The notes below the pieces were generated by a model. It made no database searches. It saw only the letters and a list, made by a program, of their open reading frames with translations, and was not told where the DNA came from. A program made the translations under genes and the position numbers. Below, one piece after another: positions 45,788 through 55,160 of a stretch of 64,000 nt of DNA; position 1 is the first letter of the stretch; each line of letters starts with the position of its first letter. Source of the DNA: an uncultured Duncaniella sp. (lineage in GTDB: Bacteria; Bacteroidota; Bacteroidia; Bacteroidales; Muribaculaceae); contig NZ_CAJTMT010000003.1 in assembly GCF_910577345.1 (NCBI RefSeq), positions 124,001 through 188,000 on the forward strand, written 5' to 3'.

Positions 45788-45974
45788 ACTTTGTTTCGTT
45801 ATAAATTATCCTTTGTTACGTTGTAATTTATCTGAAATTCATTGTAAGTTATCTGAATTTCATTGTAAAATTATCCGATGCAAAATTATGAAAGAAACCC
45901 ACCACAAAAAATACCTAAAAATAGGGTATTTTTAACCGATACTTCATTTTTGAATTTTAACAGAATTAATAATC

Positions 45975-46478
45975 ATGCAGAAAGTCATCATCATCGGTTG
46001 TCCCGGTGCCGGGAAGAGCACTTTCGGGAGGAAATTGGCAGATGTGACCGGTCTGCCTCTACATTATCTCGATATGATATGGCACCGGCCGGACCGGACC
46101 ACTGTCAGCCGTGAGGAATTTGACAAACAGCTCGACAGCCTGCTTGATGGAGACCGTTGGATTATTGACGGTAACTACATCCGTACACTTCCGTTGAGGC
46201 TGTTTCGATGCGACACGGTTTTCATGTTCGACCTCCCGTTGGAAGTCTGCCTCGCAGGAGCGGAAGAACGGCTTGGAAAAGAGCGCGTTGACATGCCTTG
46301 GACTGACACGGTACTTGACGAGGAATTCCGTCAATGGATACTCGATTTCCCCAAGATGCAACTACCATTGATAAATCTCTTTTTGGACAGCTATAATGGA
46401 ACAGTCGTAAGATTCAAAAGCCGACGAGAGGCCGACGAATACATAATCGCACTTAAATCAGCCTCGAAGCCCGATTAA
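45975..46478 (+). CDS. P-loop nucleotide kinase-like protein (FlaR/topology-modulation type)
   Basis: 167 residues. Walker A GCPGAGKST is at residues 8-16, followed by LPLHYLDMIWHRPD and DGNYIRTLPLRLFRCDTVFM, the pattern of adenylate-kinase-like proteins annotated as topology modulation protein/FlaR. A phosphotransferase activity is plausible; the substrate is not known. Single gene. Confidence 0.8.
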   Translation: MQKVIIIGCPGAGKSTFGRKLADVTGLPLHYLDMIWHRPDRTTVSREEFDKQLDSLLDGDRWIIDGNYIRTLPLRLFRCDTVFMFDLPLEVCLAGAEERLGKERVDMPWTDTVLDEEFRQWILDFPKMQLPLINLFLDSYNGTVVRFKSRREADEYIIALKSASKPD

Positions 46479-46498
46479 AGAAATTTTTATTTATTTAA

Positions 46499-46530
46499 TT
46501 GACTCAACCGAGAAATTTTTGCTATCTTTG
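46499..46530 (+). promoter_or_regulatory. fba promoter
   Basis: TTG (46499-46501), 21 nt, TATCTTTG (46523-46530), about 50 bp before the aldolase start. Confidence 0.75.
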
Positions 46531-46582
46531 TGGCCATACAATTCTAATTACTTTTATTAACCAAATAACCTCTTAACTAAAA

Positions 46583-47578
46583 ATGACAAGTTATAAGGAA
46601 TTAGGCCTCGTGAACACCAAGGAAATGTTTGCCAAGGCCATCAAGGGTGGTTATGCGATTCCCGCTTTCAACTTCAACAACATGGAGCAGCTTCAGGCTA
46701 TCATCAAGGCTGCTGCTGAGGAAAAATCACCCGTTATCCTTCAGGTTTCCAAAGGTGCCCGCAACTATGCAAATCCCCTTCTTCTCCGCTACATGGCTCA
46801 GGGCGCAGTAGAATATGCAAAGAGCCTCGGTTGGGAAAATCCCCAGATTGTTCTTCACCTCGACCACGGTGACAGCTTCGAACTTTGCAAGGACTGCATC
46901 GAACATGGTTTCTCTTCAGTGATGATCGACGGTTCTCACCTCCCCTACGAGGAGAACGTTGCCCTCACAAAGAAGGTCTGCGACTATGCCCACCAGTATG
47001 ACGTGACTGTAGAAGGTGAGCTCGGTGTGCTTGCAGGTGTTGAGGACGAAGTTTCTTCTGACCACCACACCTACACTGACCCTGAAGAAGTTATCGACTT
47101 CGCTACCCGTACAGGCGTTGACTCGCTCGCTATCTCAATCGGTACTTCTCACGGTGCTTACAAGTTCAAACCCGAACAGTGCACCCGTGACGAGAACGGC
47201 CGTCTCGTTCCTCCCCCGCTGGCATTCAACGTGCTCGACGCAGTTATGGAGAAACTCCCCGGATTCCCCATCGTGCTCCACGGTTCAAGCTCTGTTCCCC
47301 AGGAATATGTTGACGAAATCAACGAATACGGCGGCAAACTTCCCGATGCAATCGGTATCCCCGAAGAAGAGCTCCGCAAGGCTGCCAAGAGCGCCGTTTG
47401 CAAGATCAACATCGACTCTGACAGCCGTCTCGCTATGACCGCTGCTGTTCGCAAGGTCCTCGCTACCAAGCCCGCAGAGTTCGACCCCCGCAAATACCTC
47501 GGCCCGGCACGCGACGAAATGGAGAAACTCTACAAGCACAAAATCGTTGCCGTACTCGGTTCAAACGGTAAAGCTTAA
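46583..47578 (+). CDS. fba: Class II fructose-bisphosphate aldolase
   Basis: 331 residues. Zn ligands and active-site parts are visible: VLHLDHGDSFELCKDCIEHG, SVMIDGSHLPYEEN, VEGELGVLAGVEDEV, GTSHGAYKF and IVLHGSSSVPQEYV. It cleaves fructose-1,6-bisphosphate to triose phosphates in glycolysis and reverses in gluconeogenesis. Strongly biased codons suggest high expression. It has its own promoter and terminator. Confidence 0.96.
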   Translation: MTSYKELGLVNTKEMFAKAIKGGYAIPAFNFNNMEQLQAIIKAAAEEKSPVILQVSKGARNYANPLLLRYMAQGAVEYAKSLGWENPQIVLHLDHGDSFELCKDCIEHGFSSVMIDGSHLPYEENVALTKKVCDYAHQYDVTVEGELGVLAGVEDEVSSDHHTYTDPEEVIDFATRTGVDSLAISIGTSHGAYKFKPEQCTRDENGRLVPPPLAFNVLDAVMEKLPGFPIVLHGSSSVPQEYVDEINEYGGKLPDAIGIPEEELRKAAKSAVCKINIDSDSRLAMTAAVRKVLATKPAEFDPRKYLGPARDEMEKLYKHKIVAVLGSNGKA

Positions 47579-47611
47579 TCCAGAAATTCTCCGGAAAGCG
47601 ATATAAAATTT

Positions 47612-47655
47612 CGCCCGACACTTCTCAATCTGAAGTGCCGGGCGATTTCTTTTTC
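47612..47655 (+). terminator. fba terminator
   Basis: CGCCCGACACTTC pairs with GAAGTGCCGGGCG with one mismatch, followed by ATTTCTTTTTCTT. Confidence 0.85.
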
Positions 47656-47709
47656 TTAACGACCGACTGCCGAAGCTAAATCCAAAGCACCGCCAGTCGT
47701 ACCCACGGA

Positions 47710-49152
47710 TTACGATTCCACGGAAGAATTACCGTGGCGCTTTTCCACCGGTTTCTTATTCCGATGCTGATTGGTTCCTTTTCGGGCCGATGATTTCATC
47801 CCGGAATTACCGGTATGACTATTGCCGGGTGAAACAGTCGGTTTTTGATTGCGACTGTCATTTCGGACTGCCTTCTTTTGTCCCCCGCCGTCTGACTGTC
47901 GTTTTTGACCGCCTGACGATGGACGGCGCTTCTGATTTCCGGCAAATCCCCTGCCGCCACCACTACGCTGACCGCGGCCACCGTTTCTCAACCGCTTCTT
48001 GGGTTCGTAGGCCGGAGCTTCCCCAAGTTCTGCCGGGACCTCCTGCTTGCGCACTTCATATCCCAAAAAGTCCTCAATCTGACCGAACTTTTCCTGCTCA
48101 CGCTGACTGATGAGTGTGACGGCCATACCATCGGCATTGGCTCGGGCTGTACGGCCGATGCGGTGAACATAATCCTCAGCCTCATGCGGCACATCATAGT
48201 TCACCACCATTGAAATATCATCTATATCGATACCGCGCGAGAGGATATCTGTCGCAACAAGTACATCCAGACGGCCAGCACGGAAATCATGCAACACCTG
48301 GTCACGCTCGCTCTGCTCAAGATCAGAATGCATCTCGCCGGTCTTTATCTTTGCGCGACGAAGCTCACGGGTGAGTTCCTTGACCTTCAATTTTGAAGAA
48401 GAGAACACGATGACCCTCTGCGAATGGGCTGTGTTGAAAAGATGACGCAAAATCCCGCTCTTCTGCCCTTCATGGCATACGAAAGCCGACTGGTCAATCT
48501 TCTCCGTCGGACGTGATACGGCAATCTTCACTTCCGCGGGATCATTCAGGATAGCCTTGGCCATCTGCTGGATTTTCGGAGGCATGGTTGCCGAGAACAT
48601 GAGGGTCTGGCGCTCTTTGGGCAACTGTTTGACAATCTGCATGATGTCATCATAAAAGCCCATATCGAGCATACGGTCTGCCTCATCAAGAATGAAATAC
48701 GACACCTTGGACAGGTCCACATAGCCCATCTGCAGATGGGCGAGCAAACGGCCAGGGGTGGCAATCACCACATCAGCCCCCATCTTAAGCCCGCGCTGCT
48801 GCCGGGCAAACGTAGCGCCATCCGTGCCACCATAAATAGCAACACTGCTGACAGGCACATAATAGGCAAAGCCCTCCATCTGGCGGTCAATCTGTTGGGC
48901 CAATTCACGAGTTGGCGACATCACGATACAGTTCACATAATCCTTCGCTTCCGGAAGATCAGCCAACATGTCGATTACGGGGAGAAGATATGCAGCCGTC
49001 TTTCCTGTTCCGGTCTGCGCTACGGCAATGAGGTCGCGTCCTTCGAGAATAACCGGAATTGCCTGTTCCTGTATGGGTGTGCACTCATCAAAACGCATCG
49101 CGTCGAGCGCATCTAATATATCGTCGCTTAAAGCCAGCTCGTCAAATTTCAT
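47710..49152 (-). CDS. DEAD-box RNA helicase (RhlE-like)
   Basis: 480 residues. The Q motif, AQTGTGKT (motif I), PTRELAQQ, LDEADRMLD (II), SAT (III) and HRIGRTAR (VI) are all intact in the first 370 residues. The tail after about 375 is basic, Gly/Arg/Ser/Gln-rich (GGRGQRSGGGRGFAG) and likely binds RNA. A role in ribosome assembly or RNA turnover, often in the cold, is known for the family. Confidence 0.93.
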   Translation of the reverse strand: MKFDELALSDDILDALDAMRFDECTPIQEQAIPVILEGRDLIAVAQTGTGKTAAYLLPVIDMLADLPEAKDYVNCIVMSPTRELAQQIDRQMEGFAYYVPVSSVAIYGGTDGATFARQQRGLKMGADVVIATPGRLLAHLQMGYVDLSKVSYFILDEADRMLDMGFYDDIMQIVKQLPKERQTLMFSATMPPKIQQMAKAILNDPAEVKIAVSRPTEKIDQSAFVCHEGQKSGILRHLFNTAHSQRVIVFSSSKLKVKELTRELRRAKIKTGEMHSDLEQSERDQVLHDFRAGRLDVLVATDILSRGIDIDDISMVVNYDVPHEAEDYVHRIGRTARANADGMAVTLISQREQEKFGQIEDFLGYEVRKQEVPAELGEAPAYEPKKRLRNGGRGQRSGGGRGFAGNQKRRPSSGGQKRQSDGGGQKKAVRNDSRNQKPTVSPGNSHTGNSGMKSSARKGTNQHRNKKPVEKRHGNSSVES

Positions 49153-49241
49153 ATTTACCTGTGTATTACAATTGCAAAATTACTCAAAAGTTTCCTATGT
49201 GCCAAAAGAAGCCGACAGGCAATATGAAAGGCCGATGTAAA

Positions 49242-49333
49242 ATCACCGTAACAGGTATCCGCTATCGCTATGATAAATGAAAAGAGTTTGGCAGAAAAGA
49301 TTGAAAAGCGATAGCGGATGCCTGATCGGTGAC
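49242..49333. terminator. Long hairpin after the MetE-like gene
   Basis: AGGTATCCGCTATCGCT (49253-49269) pairs with AGCGATAGCGGATGCCT (49307-49323), and the outer CACCG/CGGTG extends the stem. It closes the riboswitch-controlled operon on the minus strand. Confidence 0.6.
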
Positions 49334-49336
49334 AGG

Positions 49337-50419
49337 TCAAACGGCCGCGAGCTCTCTCAGCTTACGCCATTGATCCTCGTATATTAAAGCCCTTTCAGAA
49401 TAGCTTGCCAATTTGAAACCGGTGCGTGTACTGATAGCCAGACGGGATGAATCTATGAACCGACCGACTTTACTGACAACACTCCTTAATGAAACCGGAT
49501 TGTCCTGCAAGGGGCTGTGCGCATCAGCCAGGCCAATCACCACAGCTTTTCCATCCGGAATGTGGCGCATAACCTCAATGGCATAGTCGTTTCCGAGATC
49601 AAGGGGAATGAAAAATTTATCAACATTCAATGTAGCCAACGCATCCGGCATAATATTGTCCGGATAATTGACATACTCCCATTCCGGCACAATCTTATCA
49701 CCTCCGGAGAGATATATAGCTTTTTCCATTCCTTCCGGAATACCGTCCAGTGAGTCATTTATCACTCGTAAGAGCTCACCGTGCAGTTTGAGCAGGTCAA
49801 CCCCACCTTGAAGCAAGCATTTTGTGTAATTATCATCACACATGAGACCGAGTGCAGTATCATCATATTGCAGTGAATCGCAGCCGAGTTCATGCAGCTT
49901 CAACGCAGTCAGACGATACGATTCAGCTATGTCATCTATCAGTGTATCAGGTGAGGAATAAAGTTTTTCCGGATGTCCGTTGGAAAGCGCGTAGATTTCC
50001 AGCAACAAGTCGGCCGGCGAGGGAAGCGATTGACGGCATCCGGCTCTTTGCGCAACCGTGTCGTAAAGAAAACGGAAATCATCAAAGAATGGATGGTCAG
50101 GATTGAAGCCAATCCTTCCGATAAGGTGGATAAGATCTGTCGCACTCTCTACCGGCTGATATAATCGGCCTGTAGAGATATGTTCGCATGATATTCCATT
50201 CAGACCAAACCAAAAATCCTTGGCCCAATGCTTTCGCCTTAGCTCACCGGAGGTAACAAACGGCAGGCCACAGGCTATCTGCCGTTCCACTATCCTCCTG
50301 ACAGCCTCATCCTCAATAGCGACAAGCGATTCGCGGTCAATGATGCCACGTTCAAAGTCCCGACGGGCTGTGATTAGTACTTCATCAGGCAGAATGCTGC
50401 CGATTGCTTCTATTATCAT
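49337..50419 (-). CDS. MetE-C-like protein lacking the zinc ligands
   Basis: 360 residues. The overall fold matches core cobalamin-independent methionine synthases (YxjG/YxjH-like): FVTSGELRRKHW near the start, LGCDSLQYDDTALGL in the middle and the C-terminal pattern. The four Zn-ligand positions are replaced: HxC becomes Y-L-S in AIYLSGGD (about 235), the Glu becomes Pro in FFIPLD (about 268), and the Cys of the SPQCGF motif becomes Thr in STRTGF (about 326). So ordinary homocysteine activation is unlikely. Last gene of a cobalamin-riboswitch operon, 24 bp after the transporter. Confidence 0.75.
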   Translation of the reverse strand: MIIEAIGSILPDEVLITARRDFERGIIDRESLVAIEDEAVRRIVERQIACGLPFVTSGELRRKHWAKDFWFGLNGISCEHISTGRLYQPVESATDLIHLIGRIGFNPDHPFFDDFRFLYDTVAQRAGCRQSLPSPADLLLEIYALSNGHPEKLYSSPDTLIDDIAESYRLTALKLHELGCDSLQYDDTALGLMCDDNYTKCLLQGGVDLLKLHGELLRVINDSLDGIPEGMEKAIYLSGGDKIVPEWEYVNYPDNIMPDALATLNVDKFFIPLDLGNDYAIEVMRHIPDGKAVVIGLADAHSPLQDNPVSLRSVVSKVGRFIDSSRLAISTRTGFKLASYSERALIYEDQWRKLRELAAV

Positions 50420-50443
50420 GGTTACAGATATATTTATTGTGTT

Positions 50444-51957
50444 TTAGAATATTCCTTTGATACCACAGAACATCAGCACGATATAACCGAGAATCAGTCC
50501 GACCACCCCCATTATGAGACCGGTCTTGACCATATATTTCTGTTTTATGAATCCGGTCGCATCGGCAAGCGCGTTTGGTGGGGTTGAAATCGGAAGGATC
50601 ATTGCAACCGATGAGCAAATGGCAACCCCGATGAGCAGAGTCGAAACACCTCCGAAGGGCGCAAGCTCGTCGGACATTGAGCCTCCGGCAATAGCGAGAA
50701 TCGGAATGAAAAGTGCAGCAGTTGCTGTATGACTTATGAAGTTTGCCATGAGATAGCATAGCAATCCCGAGCCTACGAGCACTATCATCGGTGGCCATGC
50801 GGCGAATGGTACGGATTGGATAAGATGGGTCGCCAGACCGGACTCTTTCATAGCCACCCCAAGGGCAAATGCTCCTGCTATCATCCACAGAATGCTCCAC
50901 GACAACTGCTCAAGATCTCGCTTGGTGATGATGCCGGCCATACAGAGCACCGCAACCGGAAGCATAGCCACAACATTCGCATTGACCCCGTTATTGAATC
51001 CGTTAACCAAAGAAGAATGGTGACAGCGAAGGTGGCATATACCACCTTATCTTTCCAATGCGGACTATGATTCGATTCAATCTGAAGATGTATCTCTTTC
51101 TGCTTGAACGGGAACAGTTTTTTCAAGACCAACCATGCGATGAAGAGCAAAACAAGTGTCAGAGGGACCATTACCATCATCCACTTTCCGAAGCCTATTC
51201 CAAGATCCATACCGTTAGGATCGTTAAGAAATTTCAAGGCGATAGCATTCGGAGGCGTACCGATAGGGGTACCCATTCCTCCAATATTCGCCCCTACAGG
51301 TATTGCCAGCGCCAGACCGATTTTCCCTTTCCCGTCAGCAGGAAGTGCGCTCAACACAGGCGCAAGGAAGGTGAGCATCATGGCAGCCGTAGCCGTATTA
51401 CTGATGAACATGGAGAATATCGCGGTTACCAAAATGAACCCGAGCAACACATTTTCCGATTTTGTTCCGAATGGCATGAGCATCACTTTCGCCAACTTCA
51501 CGTCCAGTCCGGACTTTGTAGCCGCAATAGCAATTATGAAACCGCCGATAAACAGCATGATTGTCGGATCAGCAAAACAATGAAGGATATCGGTATTATT
51601 TATCAGATTGTCCATCTTCTTTCCATCGGGTCCTGACTGGAAAAACCAAAGGGCACTGTTTGACGTACAGAACAGCAGCAGGACCACTACGACAAGTGAT
51701 GTTGTCCACGCCGGAACGGCATCAAAAAGCCACATCAAAGCAGCAAATACAAAGATGGCAAGCACACGGTGTTCCACCGGCGATAATCCCGGCAACCCAT
51801 ACATATCCGATGGGGCAATCCAGAAAAATAATGGGATAGCGATAGCAAGGAAAAGCTTGAGAGCCTTGATGCCGATAGGATTGCGTTTGTTGCGATTCGC
51901 TTTTTTCCATCTGTGATAATCCTCGACCAGATGGAATCCATGAAACATTGTAAACAT
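50444..51957 (-). pseudogene. SLC13/DASS-family transporter, frameshifted
   Basis: Two overlapping frames together make one SLC13-type sodium:anion transporter of about 500 residues. The N-terminal frame (50881-51957) has both family signatures FISNTATAAMM and GTPIGTPPNAIALKFL; the C-terminal frame (50444-51010) has FISHTATAALFIPI and ISTPPNALADATGF. Homology switches frame near 51001-51012, after TILLW, consistent with one missing base. It may be a true pseudogene or a sequencing error. The family imports dicarboxylates or sulfate with Na+. Lies between the riboswitch and the MetE-like gene. Confidence 0.85.
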
Positions 51958-51969
51958 ATCCTCACAACA

Positions 51970-52167
51970 CTACATGGTTGAGAATTTCGTACTTATCCCT
52001 GAAATACGGCTTTCTGCATCTGAAACAGCTTCACTGCGATACAGAACGCCACCGGAGTTGTAGACGGGAAACGAATTTTTGTGACACTCCGTAAATGATG
52101 GACTGTCACATCTTCTGGCAGCAAGGAATCCAAACAGGAACTCCTTTTCGCACCTTGAACACTTCAT
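51970..52167 (-). CDS. Small Cys-containing ORF at the head of the riboswitch operon
   Basis: 65 residues from the ATG at 52167, ending 12 bp before the transporter start. It begins MKCSRCEKEFLFGFLAARRC and has Cys at 3, 6, 20 and 28, so a small zinc-ribbon-like fold is possible. Its position, between riboswitch and transporter on the same strand, supports a real gene; lack of a recognisable family is against. No function is proposed. Confidence 0.4.
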   Translation of the reverse strand: MKCSRCEKEFLFGFLAARRCDSPSFTECHKNSFPVYNSGGVLYRSEAVSDAESRISGISTKFSTM

Positions 52168-52385
52168 AAAATGATAATGAGGTTTTAAGGTGGAAAAGAT
52201 TAAAGACGGAAGAAACGGAATATTCAAAGGACCGGACATGACAAACCGGCCACGGCATCAAGAGACCGTAGCTGCCATTCAGAACCATGCCGGAATTTTC
52301 GTCCCGACATTCAGCCGAAATTGCTTGTATTTGACTGTCGTTTCTCCTCACTTCAAAATCTAATCCACGAGATTATTGAAATAAA

Positions 52386-52545
52386 ATCCGTCTGGCAGGT
52401 CTCCTGACTTATCCCATGTCACCGGCACCTTCCCATCGAAATATCCGACAGTGGCATAAAGCCGGTGATTTTTAGGAATCACAGTAGCGGGTCTGTCCCG
52501 GATTCTCACCGGGTTCCCTATTAATCGCGTCTCCGCGAACCAAAA
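52386..52545 (-). ncRNA. Cobalamin riboswitch
   Basis: On the minus strand the conserved core is plain: CCGGTGAGAATCCGGGACAG, ACCCGCTACTGTGA, GCCACTG, GGGAAGG, and the AAGTCAGGAGACCTGCC B12-box region near the 3' end. It binds cobalamin and normally lowers expression of downstream genes, here the small ORF, SLC13 transporter and MetE-like gene. About 220 nt separate it from the first of these. Confidence 0.93.
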
Positions 52546-52552
52546 CGTACCG

Positions 52553-52584
52553 CAAAATTAAACAATAATATTTATTCGGCCAAA
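52553..52584 (-). promoter_or_regulatory. Promoter of the riboswitch transcript
   Basis: On the minus strand: TTTG (52584-52581), 20 nt, TAATTTTG (52560-52553). Transcription would start right at the riboswitch 5' side. Confidence 0.8.
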
Positions 52585-52682
52585 TATCCATAGTGGCCAA
52601 CCCTATTATCCGAACATCAATTTCATCTAAAATGACCCCGCGAACTATACTCCAAACGGACATATCAATCCCTCTATTTACA

Positions 52683-52723
52683 ATCAGGGCTGACTCCTAT
52701 CAAAAAAGGAATCAGCCCCTGAT
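52683..52723 (-). terminator. Hairpin after the M48 peptidase gene
   Basis: ATCAGGGCTGACTCCT pairs with AGGAATCAGCCCCTGAT around an A-rich loop. It lies about 90 bp beyond the peptidase stop on the minus strand. Confidence 0.5.
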
Positions 52724-52813
52724 TTTATCATTCGGCGAATAATATTAACTGACGGTGATGAATTACACCTATATAATATATAATATTAAAGCCTCAAATC
52801 TTTCAATAAAATA

Positions 52814-53614
52814 TTATTTTTCAGCAGCCGGACGGGGGATGCCGTCTTTCTCACAGCGTTCAGTCATCCTTTTTATACGGGCTGCTGTCTCGGGATGTGA
52901 TGAGAACATCTTTGAAATATAGCTTGAGCTTCCTCCGGATTGGCCTTCCATATTCTGGAACTTTTCAAATGCCTGTACCATGCCCCAGGGATTCTTGCCA
53001 TTAGCTTTCAAAAATTCATAGCCATAATCATCAGCTTCCGATTCCTGCTTCTGCGAATATTTTGCATCTATCAGTGACTGGCTCAAAGCCATCAACTGCG
53101 ATTCTGTAAGAGCAGCCGCCTTGCCACCGGTTGCAGCAATACCGTCTTTCAAAGCATCGCTGAGGAGCGTTGTGCGGAACGCGTTTTTAGAATGATGCTT
53201 GGCGACATGGCCGATTTCATGACCGATAATGCCCAGCAACTCATCATCGCTCATTATATCCATGAGTGACGAGAACACACGGACACTGCCGTCGGCACAC
53301 GCAAAAGCATTGACATCAATAACCTTATATACTTTAAAATTCAAAGGAATACCATCGGCATCATTGAGACCCTCAGTTAGCTTCATCAAGCGCACGGTAT
53401 AGGGGTCATCGGCCTCAGCCACAGGATTATTCTTATCCATCCAGTCAACCGACTCTTTAACATAGGCAGCCATTTCACTGTCTGTAAGCGTGGCCGCTTT
53501 AACAGCCTTCACACCGGCACCGATTGCCTTTCCAAGATTGAACTGAGCTGAAACAGGAGCAGCAGCGCTGAGTGCCACTGCAACGGCAAATGTCTTTAAT
53601 AAGTTCTTTTTCAT
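52814..53614 (-). CDS. Exported M48-family zinc metallopeptidase
   Basis: 266 residues from the ATG at 53614, chosen because it gives a clear signal peptide (MKKNLLKTFAVAVALSAAAP); an upstream in-frame start at 53713 does not. The zinc-binding motif is HEIGH (LGIIGHEIGHVAKHH), with the third ligand probably the Glu in KQESEADDYGYEFL; SSHPETAARI is a typical M48 ending. Periplasmic or lipoprotein-like quality-control protease of the YcaL/LoiP type is the likely role. Confidence 0.88.
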   Translation of the reverse strand: MKKNLLKTFAVAVALSAAAPVSAQFNLGKAIGAGVKAVKAATLTDSEMAAYVKESVDWMDKNNPVAEADDPYTVRLMKLTEGLNDADGIPLNFKVYKVIDVNAFACADGSVRVFSSLMDIMSDDELLGIIGHEIGHVAKHHSKNAFRTTLLSDALKDGIAATGGKAAALTESQLMALSQSLIDAKYSQKQESEADDYGYEFLKANGKNPWGMVQAFEKFQNMEGQSGGSSSYISKMFSSHPETAARIKRMTERCEKDGIPRPAAEK

Positions 53615-53788
53615 TTGAAAAACATCTTTGAGTTTTTGTTGATTTGGTCTGTGCGTATGTCTTCTTTGCAGATGACATATATGTTTCGGAGGGACAAATT
53701 TAGATAAATCCAATGACTTTTGCTATATTTGCGGACAAATTATCCACACTTTAAAACTCAATCACCCTTCAATAACCGTGATAATATC

Positions 53789-54580
53789 ATGATTAAAAAA
53801 CTACTCAAATATCTGGCTGTGTGCCTCTCGTTCATTTCAATTGCCACAGTTGTAAACGCGCAGACCCGAGTCATCAAGATTGCAAATCCAAAGATGACTG
53901 TCTTTCTCCCTCCCAAGGGCCTTGAATCAGGAAAAGCACTTATCGCACTTCCGGGAGGAGGCTACTCCCATCTCGCCGTCAACCATGAGGGCTTCCATTG
54001 GGCTCCATTTTTCAACAAGGAGGGTGTGGCATACGCCGTCCTTGAATATTCAATGCCCAAAAGCGACCCATCAATACCGATGAAAGATGTCGAAGCCGCA
54101 TTCAAAATCATGGCGGACAGCGCAGCCAACTGGGGCTTCCGCCCTGACAGCATCGGCATCATGGGCTCATCGGCCGGAGGACATCTTGCCTCGACTGTCT
54201 CCACTCACCCGACCGAAATATGCCAACCCGCCTTCCAGATACTCTTCTACCCTGTCATCTCGATGAACCCCGAAATCACCCACAAAGGCTCACGCAAAGG
54301 CTTCCTCGGTGAAAACCCCTCAGAAGAACTGGAGAAAACCTACTCTTCCGAACAGCAAGTGACCGCCTCTACCCCGCGCGCTCTTATGCTCCTCAGCAGC
54401 GACGACAAGACAGTTGTCCCCGCCAACAGCCTACGGTATTACGAATCCCTCATCAAAGCCGGCGTTCCGGCATCAATCCACATCTATCCCACCGGCGGTC
54501 ATGGATGGGGTTACCGTGACACATTCAAATACCATCAGAACGTCCTCGACGAAATCTCGGCATGGCTTAAAAGCTTTTGA
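53789..54580 (+). CDS. Secreted alpha/beta hydrolase (acetyl-esterase-like)
   Basis: 263 residues from the ATG at 53789, with signal peptide (MIKKLLKYLAVCLSFISIAT). The oxyanion loop LPGGGYSHLA, nucleophile elbow GIMGSSAGGHLAS (Ser near residue 125), acid Asp in LLSSDDKTVVP and His in GGHGWGYR form a full triad. The family removes acetyl groups from polysaccharides such as xylan. A -7 box TATATTTG lies at 53724-53731. Confidence 0.85.
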   Translation: MIKKLLKYLAVCLSFISIATVVNAQTRVIKIANPKMTVFLPPKGLESGKALIALPGGGYSHLAVNHEGFHWAPFFNKEGVAYAVLEYSMPKSDPSIPMKDVEAAFKIMADSAANWGFRPDSIGIMGSSAGGHLASTVSTHPTEICQPAFQILFYPVISMNPEITHKGSRKGFLGENPSEELEKTYSSEQQVTASTPRALMLLSSDDKTVVPANSLRYYESLIKAGVPASIHIYPTGGHGWGYRDTFKYHQNVLDEISAWLKSF

Positions 54581-54771
54581 GCGCCATGCAGGACATAATA
54601 CATGTACCACATTATAATATTAGAACTACCCTATATTACAACCACTACATGTCAGAACCGCTCCGGCCATCTACCACCGCTCTCTGATATTAGAATCACC
54701 CCGTCCACACCTATTTTACCGCATTAATTCAGGCAGATTTAAAAGGCAAATATCAAAATTTTCGCACCAAA
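54581..54771. other. Gene-free gap
   Basis: No gene seen. An imperfect repetition of ATATTAGAACTACCC / ATATTAGAATCACCC (about 54616 and 54686) is the only pattern noted. Confidence 0.4.
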
Positions 54772-54803
54772 TTTGGAAAATCCCCAAAAACTTCATACCT
54801 TTG
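54772..54803 (+). promoter_or_regulatory. tRNA-Gln promoter
   Basis: TTTG (54772-54775), 20 nt, TACCTTTG (54796-54803): the same arrangement and -7 box as the tRNA-Ser promoter. Confidence 0.8.
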
Positions 54804-54848
54804 CATCGCTTTAGAGCAGACCATGCGTCTGCTTTGGGCACTAAGGAT

Positions 54849-54919
54849 TGTCTTATGGTGTAATGGTAGCACTGCAGTTTTTGGTTCTGCCTGTCTTGGT
54901 TCGAATCCAGGTAAGACAA
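54849..54919 (+). tRNA. tRNA-Gln (anticodon TTG)
   Basis: 71 nt. Acceptor stem TGTCTTA pairs with TAAGACA, then discriminator A. The anticodon loop TTTTGGT gives TTG; the T arm has GGTTCGAATCC. CCA is not encoded. Its 3' end forms part of the following palindrome. Confidence 0.93.
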
Positions 54920-54975
54920 CAAACGAAGAGGTCTAAGATTCTGAGAATCTTAGACCTCTTCGTTTGTTGTCTTAC
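54911..54975 (+). terminator. Perfect 32-bp palindrome starting inside the tRNA-Gln 3' end
   Basis: Arms 54911-54942 and 54944-54975 are exact inverted copies with one G between. The left arm begins with GTAAGACAAC, which includes the 3' acceptor strand of the tRNA. It probably ends tRNA transcription, but it can also compete with the acceptor stem. Confidence 0.75.
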
Positions 54976-55160
54976 AAGTGGTCACCCATACACCAAACTC
55001 GAATTTGGGCATCTCATATTTTTTGCGTAACTTTACAAATGAGAAACCGCAGGGTGACTGCATCAAATTTCGCATATCCATGCTGCGGAGAGATTTGTCA
55101 TACACGTATTTTATTTATTTTTTTCACCTTTCCATTCTTTTCAATCCAATCTTATCAACG

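Noticed and set aside
52106..52351. 81-codon minus-strand frame in the riboswitch leader
   Set aside because: It starts within 50 nt of the riboswitch 3' end, has no family features and overlaps the better-placed 65-residue frame.
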